From Clostridium amylolyticum (GTDB taxonomy: Bacteria; Bacillota; Clostridia; Clostridiales; Clostridiaceae): a stretch of 64,000 nt of DNA. Where the stretch lies: NCBI RefSeq assembly GCF_900142075.1, contig NZ_FQZO01000013.1, positions 1 through 64,000 on the forward strand. Direction: 5' to 3'. Each line of letters starts with the position of its first letter. The stretch's first letter is position 1. Positions 51,875-60,354 of this stretch are shown in pieces. Under the pieces are notes generated by a model. That model was not told the DNA's origin, did not search any database, and worked only from the letters and a program-made list of their open reading frames with translations. Both the position numbers and the translations under genes were made by a program.

Positions 51875-51909
51875 AAGACTAGGTATCAGCTAAAAACTGT
51901 TGCCTAGTT
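51871..51909 (-). terminator. Terminator of the 43-residue gene
   Basis: ACTAGGTA (51878-51885) pairs with TGCCTAGT (51901-51908), with an inner CAG/CTG pairing. Six T residues follow on the minus strand (51871-51876). Confidence 0.75.
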
Positions 51910-51915
51910 CTTCAT

Positions 51916-52047
51916 TTATTTTTTCAGTTCTTCAATTTCCTTCTGAAGATTATTAATCTTTTTTTCGAATTTATCATTTATATATATAATAATTGATAAT
52001 AAACCTAATATTGTTCCCGCAAATGCCATTATATTTGTTTTATCCAT
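51916..52047 (-). CDS. 43-residue membrane-anchored coiled-coil peptide
   Basis: The minus strand encodes MDKTNIMAFAGTILGLLS, then a hydrophobic IIIYI and a charged helix KFEKKINNLQKEIEELKK. The ATG has GGAGGG upstream and a terminator follows, so it looks like a real small gene with one membrane helix and a heptad-like tail. I do not recognise it. The layout resembles small holin-like or DUF-type membrane proteins, but that is only resemblance. Confidence 0.6.
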   Translation of the reverse strand: MDKTNIMAFAGTILGLLSIIIYINDKFEKKINNLQKEIEELKK

Positions 52048-52191
52048 AAAACCCATCCCTCCATAACAATTTCTATATTACAATAACATTGTAAAAATTT
52101 AGGATTATAGTTTAGGCTTTCTATATATTATATTAGATTGAAAAACTAAGTTATAATAAAATGAATTTTTAAGGTTTTATAATAAAGATAA

Positions 52192-52557
52192 CTACTCATT
52201 TATATATACTTTATCATATACTTTATAGTTTAATGTATATAATATTACAACTATCCCAGCTGTAATCAATCTAAATTTAAATGTAGAAGGTTCCAAACTA
52301 TTATCGTTATTAAAACTTGCTCCAAGTAAAACCATTAGAAATAAATTATTTTCTATAAGAAAGTATGGCATAAATAGTTTTTTTCTATTAACTATAGTTA
52401 GGTATGTGGATATTAAGATTGAAACAATGGAAGCAATTATATTTTGAATATTTCCTTTAAAATACACTCTTGTGCTTACAATTAAGGCACTTAAAATAAT
52501 CAACTCTATAATTATCAAGACAATCTCTAAAGGTGTAATTCTAATTTTCTTTTTCAT
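52192..52557 (-). CDS. Small four-TM membrane protein
   Basis: This 121-residue protein is not recognised. It has four hydrophobic segments (about 12-30, 38-55, 65-80, 95-112) and a basic N-terminus KKKIRIT. AGGGGGATG precedes the ATG. It belongs to a run of small membrane genes (51916-53396) read on the same strand. Confidence 0.6.
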   Translation of the reverse strand: MKKKIRITPLEIVLIIIELIILSALIVSTRVYFKGNIQNIIASIVSILISTYLTIVNRKKLFMPYFLIENNLFLMVLLGASFNNDNSLEPSTFKFRLITAGIVVILYTLNYKVYDKVYINE

Positions 52558-52797
52558 TCAATCATCCCCCTTAGTTAATATACATAAAGCTCCTTTTACT
52601 TATATTGTAACTTAAGGTATAATTTAAATCAAAAGTAATATTTATATAATTTTTTATTCACAATTTTATGAGGGCCTAAATTTTTAAAAAAACTAAAGTC
52701 TAAAGAGCTGCCGAAAAAACAATAAATAATCAAATTAATTTGTTATTATAATTTGGCCATAAGTTATTATTGTAAACATACACTTATTTACGCAATA

Positions 52798-52847
52798 GCA
52801 GCCATATGGGTTATGAACTTTCAATAAGTTATAACTCATATGGCTGC
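52798..52847 (-). terminator. Long hairpin, probable terminator
   Basis: GCAGCCATATGGGTTATGAA (from 52798) pairs with TTATAACTCATATGGCTGC (to 52847). It starts right after the stop of the 70-residue gene. The arm CTCATATGGCTGCCATT is also present at 13675-13691, directly after lctD. Confidence 0.6.
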
Positions 52848-52849
52848 CA

Positions 52850-53062
52850 TTATTTAATAAAACTAAATAGAAACATCATCAAAAATATTATAGCTACAGC
52901 AAAAGACTTAAAACGATTAAAATCTACTAAACCTTCTTTATAGCTCATATCTTTATCATAAAAGCTTTTTCTATTGTAGAAAGAACTATTTTTATTTATG
53001 GCTGTGTAAAGAGAAACAGCAAATCCTAAGAACAGAAAGATTCTAATAATAATCCAATTCAT
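52850..53062 (-). CDS. Small two-TM protein
   Basis: This 70-residue protein is not recognised. It has hydrophobic segments at about 4-20 and 52-68 and a hydrophilic loop rich in tyrosine and lysine between them. ACGGAGG lies before the ATG, and a long hairpin follows the stop, so it is likely expressed as a single gene. Confidence 0.6.
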   Translation of the reverse strand: MNWIIIRIFLFLGFAVSLYTAINKNSSFYNRKSFYDKDMSYKEGLVDFNRFKSFAVAIIFLMMFLFSFIK

Positions 53063-53198
53063 ATTAAACCTCCGTTGCTTTTAAATATAAGATACCATAA
53101 TTGCAAATAAGTACACGCAGTATAAATAGATATAATGCTACTCAAATATATTTATAATTATGGAATTTGGTAAAGTACTCTTTAGCTATACTATTCAC

Positions 53199-53396
53199 TT
53201 AATTTGATTTCTTAGTTGTAGTTAAAATGTAGAGAGCATAGATCAATGATATTACATTTAAAGAAATAACTATAGAAAGTAAGGCTATTTCTGCACTTCC
53301 ATAACTAGGTAATATATGAAAATATATAAACCTTAATAAGTCACCTAGTGGAAAAGAAAAAAAGCTGAGTAAAAGGCTAGGTAACAGTTTTTTCAT
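53199..53396 (-). CDS. Small two-TM protein
   Basis: The protein has 65 residues from the ATG at 53396. GGAGG is 11 bases upstream, and the frame opens six codons earlier at an ATG overlapping that site. Two hydrophobic segments are joined by ILPSYGSAE. Not recognised; the length and layout are like uncharacterised small membrane proteins of clostridia. Confidence 0.55.
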   Translation of the reverse strand: MKKLLPSLLLSFFSFPLGDLLRFIYFHILPSYGSAEIALLSIVISLNVISLIYALYILTTTKKSN

Positions 53397-53414
53397 TGGT
53401 AACACCACCTCCAT

Positions 53415-53787
53415 ATTATTAATATGTATGCATACAATATTAATTCAATAAAAATTCTATTTTCCCTTCCATTATTTTTAACTATTTCAAATTATTTGTA
53501 TTCAATGCTATAACAAGACATACTCATGCAACTATATAATTACTTAAAGGTGAAAAAATAAAATTCATATCTGAAAGATTCAGTCATAAATCTATAATGG
53601 TTACAATGAACACCTATAATTACATACTTGCATCTATGAAAAAGCAAATTTTAAAGCTATTAAATAACGTATGTAATTATATATAAAATTTTTAATTATT
53701 ATGAACTAGTTGAAAATAAATTAATATAATGATTAATGAAACATATAAGAATGATTAGAGTCTTAAGAAAAAAAAGAATAAGTTACA
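53415..53787. other. Intergenic region left of the arsenic island
   Basis: AT-rich DNA with no recognised gene. A short palindrome TGTATGCATACA is at about 53423-53434. It marks the boundary between minus-strand small membrane genes and the plus-strand ars genes. Confidence 0.4.
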
Positions 53788-53840
53788 TTGACAGAGATAT
53801 TTTTTTTAGATATCATATGATTAAAAGCGAATATATGCAT
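53788..53840 (+). promoter_or_regulatory. Promoter and operator of arsR-arsC-acr3
   Basis: TTGACA (53788-53793), 17 bases, TATCAT (53811-53816). The operator region TCATATGATTAAAA, one base, CGAATATAT, one base, CAT (53813-53840) is repeated almost identically at 57663-57690 in front of the ferredoxin-like gene. Confidence 0.8.
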
Positions 53841-53853
53841 GTGAGGAGGTTTA

Positions 53854-54225
53854 ATGATGAACTTAATGCAAGTTATAAAAGCACTTGGCGATGAAACACG
53901 TATGAGAATACTCAATATACTTAAAGATGGGGAATTGTGTGTATGTGAGATAGAAGTAATATTAGGTATCAATCAATCTAATGCATCAAGACACTTAAAT
54001 AAATTAACAAATGCTAAGATATTAGATTACAGAAAAGTAGCCAAGTATGTTTATTATAAATTAAATGAGGATACTATGAGAGAATATCATTTCATTAAGG
54101 AAGTTATTCAAAAGAATACAATGGAGTCAAAGTACTATAAAAAAGATAATGAAAGACTAAAAAGATATAGAGCTAGTGGCTTAACTTGTGACGAATTAAA
54201 AGATGGGAAATTATGCTTTAATTAA
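53854..54225 (+). CDS. arsR: ArsR-family arsenical repressor
   Basis: The protein of about 123 residues has a winged helix (LGDETRMRILNILKDGELCVCEIEVILGINQSNASRHLNKL) with CVC in helix 3 for As(III), and two more cysteines near the C-terminus (LTCDEL, KLCFN). It heads arsR-arsC-acr3. Either of two adjacent ATG codons could be used; AGGAGG spacing favours the second (53857). The same operator sequence occurs at 57663, so it probably controls that operon as well. Confidence 0.93.
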   Translation: MMNLMQVIKALGDETRMRILNILKDGELCVCEIEVILGINQSNASRHLNKLTNAKILDYRKVAKYVYYKLNEDTMREYHFIKEVIQKNTMESKYYKKDNERLKRYRASGLTCDELKDGKLCFN

Positions 54226-54258
54226 GTACTTTAAATTAGTAAAAGGGAGCGATTAAGT

Positions 54259-54669
54259 ATGAAACCAAAGGTAGCTTTTATATGTGTTCATAATTCTTGT
54301 AGATCACAGATGGCTGAAGCATTAAGTAAACTATTTGCTTCTGAAGTCTTTGAAGCTTATTCTGCTGGAACAGAATTAAGATCACAGATAAACCAGGATG
54401 CAGTTAGAGTTATTAAAGAATTCTATAAGGTAGACATGAATGAAACACAGTATTCAAAACTTCTCACAGATATACCTGAAGTTGATATTGTAGTAAAAAT
54501 GGGCTGTAATGTTGTTTGTCCGTTTTTACCCTCAAAGCACGAAGAAGATTGGGGCTTAGAAGATCCTACTGGAAAAAGTGATGAAGAGTTTATAACAACA
54601 GCTAAAATCATTGAAGAAAAGGTTAAGGATTTAGCGGAAAGAATTAAAAATAGCAAAATTATTCTATAG
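54259..54669 (+). CDS. arsC: Arsenate reductase (low-molecular-weight phosphatase type)
   Basis: ArsC reduces arsenate to arsenite with electrons from thioredoxin. The 136-residue protein has the phosphatase loop CVHNSCRSQMAEA (nucleophile C9, R15), the second cysteine pair in MGCNVVCPFLP that carries the disulfide relay, and DPTGKSDEEF with the catalytic aspartate. It lies 33 bases after arsR and 11 bases before acr3. A decayed copy of its 3' end is at 35140. Confidence 0.95.
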   Translation: MKPKVAFICVHNSCRSQMAEALSKLFASEVFEAYSAGTELRSQINQDAVRVIKEFYKVDMNETQYSKLLTDIPEVDIVVKMGCNVVCPFLPSKHEEDWGLEDPTGKSDEEFITTAKIIEEKVKDLAERIKNSKIIL

Positions 54670-54680
54670 GGGGATTAAAA

Positions 54681-55748
54681 ATGACAGCAGAAAATAGAAA
54701 AGAAGGTAAAGGACTTGGTTTCTTTGAAAGATATCTAACTGTATGGGTAGCATTATGTATTATAGTAGGTATTCTTATTGGACAATTTATACCTATAATT
54801 CCTGAAACTTTGAATAAGTTTGAATACTATAATGTCTCTATACCTGTAGCGGTTCTAATTTGGCTTATGATATATCCCATGATGCTTAAAATTGACTTTA
54901 CAAGTATAGTAAGTGCTACTAAAAAACCAAAAGGACTTATAGTTACCTGCGTTACTAATTGGCTTATAAAGCCTTTTACTATGTATTTAATTGCAGCTTT
55001 CTTTTTAAAGGTTGTATTCAAAGCCTTTATACCTGAAAATCTTGCTACGGATTATTTAGCAGGAGCAGTTCTTTTAGGAGCAGCACCTTGTACAGCAATG
55101 GTGTTTGTTTGGAGCTATTTAACTAAAGGGGATGCTGGGTATACCTTAGTTCAAGTAGCAATTAATGATTTAATTATATTAATCGCATTTACTCCTATTG
55201 TAGCCTTTTTATTAGGAGTAAGTGATGTAACAGTACCTTATGGTACACTTATTTTATCAACCATACTTTTTGTTGTAATACCACTTACTGCTGGGTATTT
55301 AACAAGAAGGAGCATCATAAAAAATAGAGGTAAAGATTATTTTAACAATGTATTTTTAAAAAAATTTGATAATGTAACTATAATAGGGTTACTTCTTACT
55401 TTAGTTATCATTTTCTCCTTCCAAGGTGAAATTATAATCAATAACCCTGTACACATATTATTAATAGCAATTCCATTAACTATACAGACCTTCTTAATAT
55501 TTGCCATTGCTTATGGATGGTCAAAAGCTTGGAAGCTACCGCATAGTGTTGCAGCTCCTGCAGGTATGATTGGAGCAAGTAATTTCTTTGAACTTTCTGT
55601 AGCTGTAGCAATTTCATTATTTGGATTGAAATCAGGTGCAGCTTTAGCAACGGTAGTAGGCGTGTTAACAGAAGTTCCTATAATGCTAACCCTTGTTAAA
55701 ATAGCAAATAGGACAAGACAATGGTTTCCTAGTGAAGAAAATAAATAA
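54681..55748 (+). CDS. acr3: Arsenite efflux transporter ACR3
   Basis: ACR3 exports arsenite using the proton gradient. The 355-residue protein has ten membrane segments and the signature GAAPCTAMVFVWSYLTKGD with the catalytic cysteine, plus AAPAGMIGASNFFELSVAVAISLFG. Length is typical. The gene ends in a clear terminator at 55758. It is the only arsenite permease in the window, so the ArsA ATPase at 58473 may work with it. Confidence 0.95.
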   Translation: MTAENRKEGKGLGFFERYLTVWVALCIIVGILIGQFIPIIPETLNKFEYYNVSIPVAVLIWLMIYPMMLKIDFTSIVSATKKPKGLIVTCVTNWLIKPFTMYLIAAFFLKVVFKAFIPENLATDYLAGAVLLGAAPCTAMVFVWSYLTKGDAGYTLVQVAINDLIILIAFTPIVAFLLGVSDVTVPYGTLILSTILFVVIPLTAGYLTRRSIIKNRGKDYFNNVFLKKFDNVTIIGLLLTLVIIFSFQGEIIINNPVHILLIAIPLTIQTFLIFAIAYGWSKAWKLPHSVAAPAGMIGASNFFELSVAVAISLFGLKSGAALATVVGVLTEVPIMLTLVKIANRTRQWFPSEENK

Positions 55749-55757
55749 TATGCGAAG

Positions 55758-55789
55758 AAAAAGTCAGTTTATGCTGACTTTTTTCTTTT
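55758..55789 (+). terminator. Terminator of arsR-arsC-acr3
   Basis: AAAAAGTCAG and CTGACTTTTT form a 10-bp stem, then TCTTTT. Confidence 0.85.
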
Positions 55790-55808
55790 AATAAATACTA
55801 ATAAATAA

Positions 55809-55861
55809 TTGACAAATATAAATTTCAAGCATATTATGAATATATACCCATATGAGTATAT
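55809..55861 (+). promoter_or_regulatory. Promoter and operator of arsR-arsP-trx (right copy)
   Basis: TTGACA (55809-55814), 17 bases, TATTAT (55832-55837), then ATATACCCATATGAGTATAT (55842-55861). The operator differs in one base from the left copy at 35076. Confidence 0.85.
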
Positions 55862-55903
55862 AGGAATATATGAAGTATAATAGGAGAAAGGAAGTATTAA
55901 ACA

Positions 55904-56251
55904 ATGAATAACTTAACTAATTTCTTTAAGCTACTCTCTGATGAAACACGGCTAAGAATTTTAATACTGCTCTATCATAAAAAGTTATGTGTTTGTGAAA
56001 TGTGCGGTATAATGAACGAGTCTCAACCAAAGGTTTCGAAGCATCTTGGAAAGCTTAGAGATATGGGCTTTGTAAAAGATGAAAGGCAAGAACAGTTTAT
56101 ATACTATTATTTAACTATTGAAAATGAGCTATTTAAAGACATATTACAAGGAATCGCTGAGAATGTAGAAGATTATCCAGTTATTAAAAATGATATTAAA
56201 AATATAAATAGCACAGAGAAATACTTAGAAGCATGTAAAAGAAGATTATAG
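55904..56251 (+). CDS. arsR: ArsR-family metalloregulator (paralogue)
   Basis: The 115-residue winged helix regulator has LCVCEMCGIMNESQPKVSKHLGKLRDMGFV, with CVC plus one extra cysteine in helix 3. It is a close relative of the protein at 34693, and the operator at its promoter is the same. The operon order arsR-arsP-trx is also the same, but read on the opposite strand. Confidence 0.92.
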   Translation: MNNLTNFFKLLSDETRLRILILLYHKKLCVCEMCGIMNESQPKVSKHLGKLRDMGFVKDERQEQFIYYYLTIENELFKDILQGIAENVEDYPVIKNDIKNINSTEKYLEACKRRL

Positions 56252-56296
56252 AAATACGTATATATTCTACATAGATAATAGGATGGGGTGTTTTAA

Positions 56297-57301
56297 ATGA
56301 ATATATTTACTTGGCTTAATGATCAAATATTGAAAATGTCTTGGCTTTCAGAACTTGTACGATTGCTAGTAGAGAAAGTATTTAGACTTCCTATTAATGA
56401 AAAGCTAGGAGGTAGTATACATTTCTTTATGTATGATACAATAAAGATTTTTATATTGTTATCAGTGCTAATTTTTATTATATCTTATATACAAAGTTAC
56501 TTTCCTCCAGAAAGAACTAAAAAAATACTAGGAGGAATAAAAGGTATAAAAGGAAATATACTTGGTGCATTGCTTGGAACAATTACACCCTTTTGCAGCT
56601 GCTCTAGTATACCTATATTTATAGGATTTACATCTGCTGGATTGCCCTTAGGAATTACTTTTTCTTTTTTAATATCTTCACCACTGGTGGATATAGGCTC
56701 TCTATTAATATTAATGTCTTTCTTTGGAGCTAAAATTGCTATAGCCTATGTAGTAGTAGGTATAATTTTAGCTGTTGTAGGAGGAACAATAATTGATAAA
56801 CTAAAAATGGAAAAATATATTGAAGGCTATGTGCTAGAAATGCAGAGCCCTGACGTTGACTTTATTGAAATGACAAGAGAAGAAAGAATATCTTACTCAA
56901 AAAGCCAAGTTAGAGATATTGTAAATAAGGTATGGATATATGTATTGATTGGAGTTGGAATCGGAGCTGCAATTCACAATTGGATTCCTCAATCTATTAT
57001 AGAAAAGATTATAGGTGATAATAATCCATTTGCTGTATTATTAGCTACCGCAGTAGGCATACCAATGTATGCAGATATATTTGGGACAATACCAATAGCA
57101 GAAGCTTTGTTTGGAAAAGGTGTAGGAATTGGAACAGTATTGTCTTTTATGATGGCTGTGACAGCCTTATCCCTTCCATCTATAATTATGCTAAGTAAAG
57201 TTGTAAAGCCTAAATTACTTACAATATTTGTAGCTATAGTGTCAATAGGTATAGTTATAATCGGTTATCTATTTAATGTATTTTCATATATTTTTATATA
57301 A
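56297..57301 (+). CDS. ArsP-like permease (paralogue)
   Basis: The 334-residue protein is the same length as the permease at 33614 and mostly identical to it, including TPFCSCSSIPIFIGFTSAGL and GIPMYADIFGT. It has about ten membrane segments. It probably exports trivalent organoarsenicals or a related toxic metalloid. It lies 45 bases after arsR and 21 bases before the thioredoxin gene. The start has GGATGGGG. Confidence 0.87.
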   Translation: MNIFTWLNDQILKMSWLSELVRLLVEKVFRLPINEKLGGSIHFFMYDTIKIFILLSVLIFIISYIQSYFPPERTKKILGGIKGIKGNILGALLGTITPFCSCSSIPIFIGFTSAGLPLGITFSFLISSPLVDIGSLLILMSFFGAKIAIAYVVVGIILAVVGGTIIDKLKMEKYIEGYVLEMQSPDVDFIEMTREERISYSKSQVRDIVNKVWIYVLIGVGIGAAIHNWIPQSIIEKIIGDNNPFAVLLATAVGIPMYADIFGTIPIAEALFGKGVGIGTVLSFMMAVTALSLPSIIMLSKVVKPKLLTIFVAIVSIGIVIIGYLFNVFSYIFI

Positions 57302-57322
57302 TTATTAAGGGAGGAATAGATT

Positions 57323-57550
57323 ATGTTAATTAAAGTTTTAGGTTCAGGCTGTACAAACTGTAAAAAGCTAGAGGAAAACACAAGAAAAGCAGTAGAAGCA
57401 TTAGGGCTCGATGCTACTATTGAGAAAGTAACAGACTTTAAAGATATAATGTCCTATGGAGTAATGAAAACACCTGCACTTGTAGTTGATGAAAAAGTAA
57501 AAATAATGGGGAGAGTTCCAACTGCAGAAGAAATAAAAAAATATTTATAA
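57323..57550 (+). CDS. Thioredoxin-like redox-active disulfide protein (paralogue)
   Basis: The 75-residue protein has GSGCTNCKKLEENTRKAVEA with the CxxC site and MKTPALVVDEKV. It is the same length as the product of 33369 and about 77% identical by eye. It may reduce or pass on arsenicals for the permease; this is inferred from the conserved gene order. AGGGAGG precedes the ATG. Confidence 0.9.
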   Translation: MLIKVLGSGCTNCKKLEENTRKAVEALGLDATIEKVTDFKDIMSYGVMKTPALVVDEKVKIMGRVPTAEEIKKYL

Positions 57551-57552
57551 AA

Positions 57553-57598
57553 ATATTATGCTTACTATATATCAATAAATATATAGTAAGCATAATAT
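57553..57598 (+). terminator. Long hairpin after trx
   Basis: A perfect 20-bp inverted repeat (57553-57572 with 57579-57598) surrounds a six-base loop. No T-run follows, so it could stabilise the mRNA or act as a weak terminator in both directions. Confidence 0.65.
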
Positions 57599-57639
57599 AG
57601 TAAATATATTCTGATAAGAATATTTCTTATTTTAATTTA

Positions 57640-57690
57640 TTGACAAGTATTTTTTTAAGCCATCATATGATTAAAATCGAATATATTCAT
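57640..57690 (+). promoter_or_regulatory. Promoter and ArsR-type operator of the ferredoxin-like/DUF4177 pair
   Basis: TTGACA (57640-57645) is followed 17 bases later by TCATAT, and the stretch TCATATGATTAAAA, one base, CGAATATAT, one base, CAT (57663-57690) matches the arsR-arsC-acr3 operator at 53813-53840. Confidence 0.75.
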
Positions 57691-57737
57691 ATAAGGATAT
57701 ATAATTTATGAAGTATAGTAATTGAAAGGAGGTCTAG

Positions 57738-57962
57738 ATGTCAACAAATTGGTATCCAGAAATTGATATAGAACAGTGTAATAATTGTAAAATATGTATT
57801 GATGTTTGTGCTGAAAATGTTTTTGATACATCTATAGGAAAAACAATAGTGTCATATTCAGAAGAATGTATCTGGCAATGTACAAAGTGTCAAAGTCAGT
57901 GTCCACAGAATGCTATATATTATGTGCTAGATTTAGATAGTAAGCCTAATAGCTTGGAATAA
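57738..57962 (+). CDS. Small ferredoxin-like 4Fe-4S protein
   Basis: The 74-residue protein has eight cysteines in two ferredoxin-like groups: C14, C17, C20, C24 (CNNCKICIDVC) and C44, C48, C51, C55 (CIWQCTKCQSQCP). Two [4Fe-4S] clusters are likely, although the second group has an unusual first spacing. It starts with AAAGGAGG and an ATG. The promoter carries the same operator as arsR-arsC-acr3, so it should be induced by arsenite; what it reduces is unknown. Confidence 0.85.
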   Translation: MSTNWYPEIDIEQCNNCKICIDVCAENVFDTSIGKTIVSYSEECIWQCTKCQSQCPQNAIYYVLDLDSKPNSLE

Positions 57963-58006
57963 GATTAAATTGCTTTAAAAATGAAAATTATAAGGAGGAT
58001 ACTTAT

Positions 58007-58207
58007 ATGAAATGGGAATATAAAGTCATAGAAATTGAAAAATTCAAAAGTTTAAAAGATCCTATGGAATTACAAAAAGAGCTTAATAATTATGGAACAG
58101 AAGGTTGGGAACTTGTAGGTATCTTACAACCACCTCATAATGGAAAAGGATGGATGCCTAATATATATACTAATGTAGTAACCTTTAAAAGAAAAATAGA
58201 AAACTAA
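58007..58207 (+). CDS. DUF4177 family protein
   Basis: The 66-residue protein matches DUF4177: KWEYKVIEIEK at the start, LQKELNNYGTEGWELVGILQPP in the middle and VTFKRKI at the end. It is soluble and of unknown function. It lies 44 bases after the ferredoxin-like gene with its own AGGAGG, in an operon with an arsenic-type operator, and a strong terminator ends the unit at 58314. A link with arsenic is not known to me. Confidence 0.85.
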   Translation: MKWEYKVIEIEKFKSLKDPMELQKELNNYGTEGWELVGILQPPHNGKGWMPNIYTNVVTFKRKIEN

Positions 58208-58284
58208 TAAAAATTATTTAATATATTTTGGAACTTAAAAAATGTCTACCTGAGTTCTGCAAAATAAGATCTAAAGGTAACGTT

Positions 58285-58314
58285 AGCCCGCAATAAGCGG
58301 GCTTTGTTTTTTCA
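58285..58314 (+). terminator. Terminator of the ferredoxin-like/DUF4177 operon
   Basis: AGCCCGC (58285-58291) pairs with GCGGGCT (58297-58303), then TTTGTTTTTTC. Confidence 0.9.
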
Positions 58315-58472
58315 ATACGTTATTTCTTATATCGCTTACCATTAAATATTAATAATCCATAAAATGGCTTAGAGTAGTTTTATCTAAAATGCTGGCGGCG
58401 CCCTAACCTATACACAAAAAAATAGTAAAGGGAATCAGAAATGTTTCCATATTGTTATTAGAGAAGTTGCTT

Positions 58473-60218
58473 TTATTTTATTAAATCGTTAAGTTTCTCT
58501 TCCTTAACCTCTTCAGGTATCCACTCAATAAGTGCAAAATTACCTTTAGATATTTCATTTACTTTATTAATCCACTGAATCTCGTTGCTTGCTTTTACTT
58601 TTAAAATCTCATTAGCTGTATCTACTGCATAAAAGCTTGAATTAATAACCCACCACTTACTATGAATTCCAGCTCTATTTAAGTCACTTTGTAGTCTCAT
58701 GGCCTCATATACCGGAGTAGTTTCTGCAAGGGTTACAATGATAACTTCTGTTTCATCTTCATCTCTAAGCTTGGGTAAAAGATTCCTAACTGATTCTGGA
58801 ATATCACCTTGTGAACGCTGAATTTCTCTATTATAACTTTGAGTGGAATCTAAAAGAAGTAAAGTATGTCCTGTTGGTGCTGTATCAATAACTACAACCT
58901 CATTTTCTGATCTTTCTACTATATCTGCAAAGGCTCTAAATACAGCAATTTCTTGAGTACAAGGTGATCTTAAATCTTCCTCAACATAAGAAATATCATC
59001 TTCACTCATAGTTTCTCTTGCTTTGCTTAATACTTCTTCCTTATACTTTTCAAGTTCTTCTTTTTCATCTATATGACTTAATGTAATCCCATGTCCTTCG
59101 TCTAATACAAACTTTAAATGAGCCGCTGGATCTGTCGTTGTCAAATGTACCTTTTTTCCCTTTTTAGCTAACCCCACTGCTATTGCGGCTGCTACTGTAG
59201 TTTTACCTACTCCACCTTTACCCATTGTAAATATTACTTTCTTATGTGTATTATATAAATTTTCTATTATATCATTTAGTTTAGACATATTATTAACACT
59301 TAGTTTTTCATTATTATATTTAATATTGCTATCTTTTAAAAATGCCCTAACATTTTCTAATCCTGTAACGTTATAAGGTCTTAGTGGAATTTTAAAGGTT
59401 TCAATAGTTTTAAGTGCTTCTGGAATATCCATTAACGCCTTTTGTTGCTTCTTATATATAGAATCAGAAAGATAATCTTCATGTTCTTCAAGTACACCAT
59501 TGATAACTAAAATTTGATTATTTACGCCTATATCTTGAAGTTCTTTAGAAGCTCTTTCAGCTTCTTTTAAAGGGGATATTTCAGGACGAGATACAAGTAT
59601 AAGTGTAGTTTTTTCTTTATCAGCTAAAGTACTTACTGCATTCTTATAAACCTCTTTTTTACTTTCAAGTCCTGAAAGTTGACCTAAACATGATGCCCCA
59701 TGTGTACTTTCGCTAATAAAATTGCTCCATGCTGAGGGTAGCTGCAACATTCTTAGCGTGTGACCTGTTGGCGCTGTATCGAAGATTATATGATCATATT
59801 CTTGTGAGGTTTTTTCATCTGTTATGAAAATTGAAAATTCATTAAATGCAGCAATCTCAACTGTACATGAGCCTGAAAGCTGCTCCTCCATATTTTTTAA
59901 AACTACTTCTGGAAGCTTTCCTCTATAAGGAGCTAATACAGTTTCTCTATATTCACCAGCAGCCTTTTCTGGTTCAAAGTTTGCTACCACTAAATTAGGA
60001 ACTCCTTTTATAGGTACTCCCTTGTTATTTAGTTCTGTATTAAACACATCCTGAAGGTTTGATGCTGGATCAGTACTAACAAGCATAATTTTTTTACCCT
60101 TATCCGCTAAAGAGATTGCTGTAGCACAAGCTGTTGAAGTCTTTCCTACTCCACCCTTTCCAGTAAAAAATAAATACTTAGTTAAATTCAATTCTTCTGG
60201 ATTAAATAATCTATCCAT
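58473..60218 (-). CDS. arsA: Arsenite-stimulated ATPase ArsA
   Basis: ArsA is the ATPase that energises arsenite export. The protein of about 581 residues has two homologous halves, each with a Walker A (FFTGKGGVGKTSTA near the start and TMGKGGVGKTTVAAA in the middle), the DTAPTGHTLR/L signal motif, and cysteines for As(III) such as SGSCTVEIAAF and RSPCTQEIAVF. The ATG at 60218 has GAAGGGA upstream. arsD lies upstream on the same strand, but a terminator sits between them. Confidence 0.95.
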   Translation of the reverse strand: MDRLFNPEELNLTKYLFFTGKGGVGKTSTACATAISLADKGKKIMLVSTDPASNLQDVFNTELNNKGVPIKGVPNLVVANFEPEKAAGEYRETVLAPYRGKLPEVVLKNMEEQLSGSCTVEIAAFNEFSIFITDEKTSQEYDHIIFDTAPTGHTLRMLQLPSAWSNFISESTHGASCLGQLSGLESKKEVYKNAVSTLADKEKTTLILVSRPEISPLKEAERASKELQDIGVNNQILVINGVLEEHEDYLSDSIYKKQQKALMDIPEALKTIETFKIPLRPYNVTGLENVRAFLKDSNIKYNNEKLSVNNMSKLNDIIENLYNTHKKVIFTMGKGGVGKTTVAAAIAVGLAKKGKKVHLTTTDPAAHLKFVLDEGHGITLSHIDEKEELEKYKEEVLSKARETMSEDDISYVEEDLRSPCTQEIAVFRAFADIVERSENEVVVIDTAPTGHTLLLLDSTQSYNREIQRSQGDIPESVRNLLPKLRDEDETEVIIVTLAETTPVYEAMRLQSDLNRAGIHSKWWVINSSFYAVDTANEILKVKASNEIQWINKVNEISKGNFALIEWIPEEVKEEKLNDLIK

Positions 60219-60324
60219 ATTGTATCCCTTCTTTCTCAAAGTTTCCCATATTATAGATGCTTAACTCCTAATACAAACCAGTTATTTTTTGAAATATGCA
60301 CTGCATTCTGTATTTAAGATATAT

Positions 60325-60348
60325 AAAAAGGGCATAGCTTATGCCCTT
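60325..60348 (-). terminator. Terminator between arsD and arsA
   Basis: AAGGGCATA and TATGCCCTT form a perfect 9-bp stem with a three-base loop, and TTTTTATA follows on the minus strand. It begins seven bases after the arsD stop, so arsA is read at a lower level or from its own promoter. Confidence 0.75.
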
Positions 60349-60354
60349 AAAATA

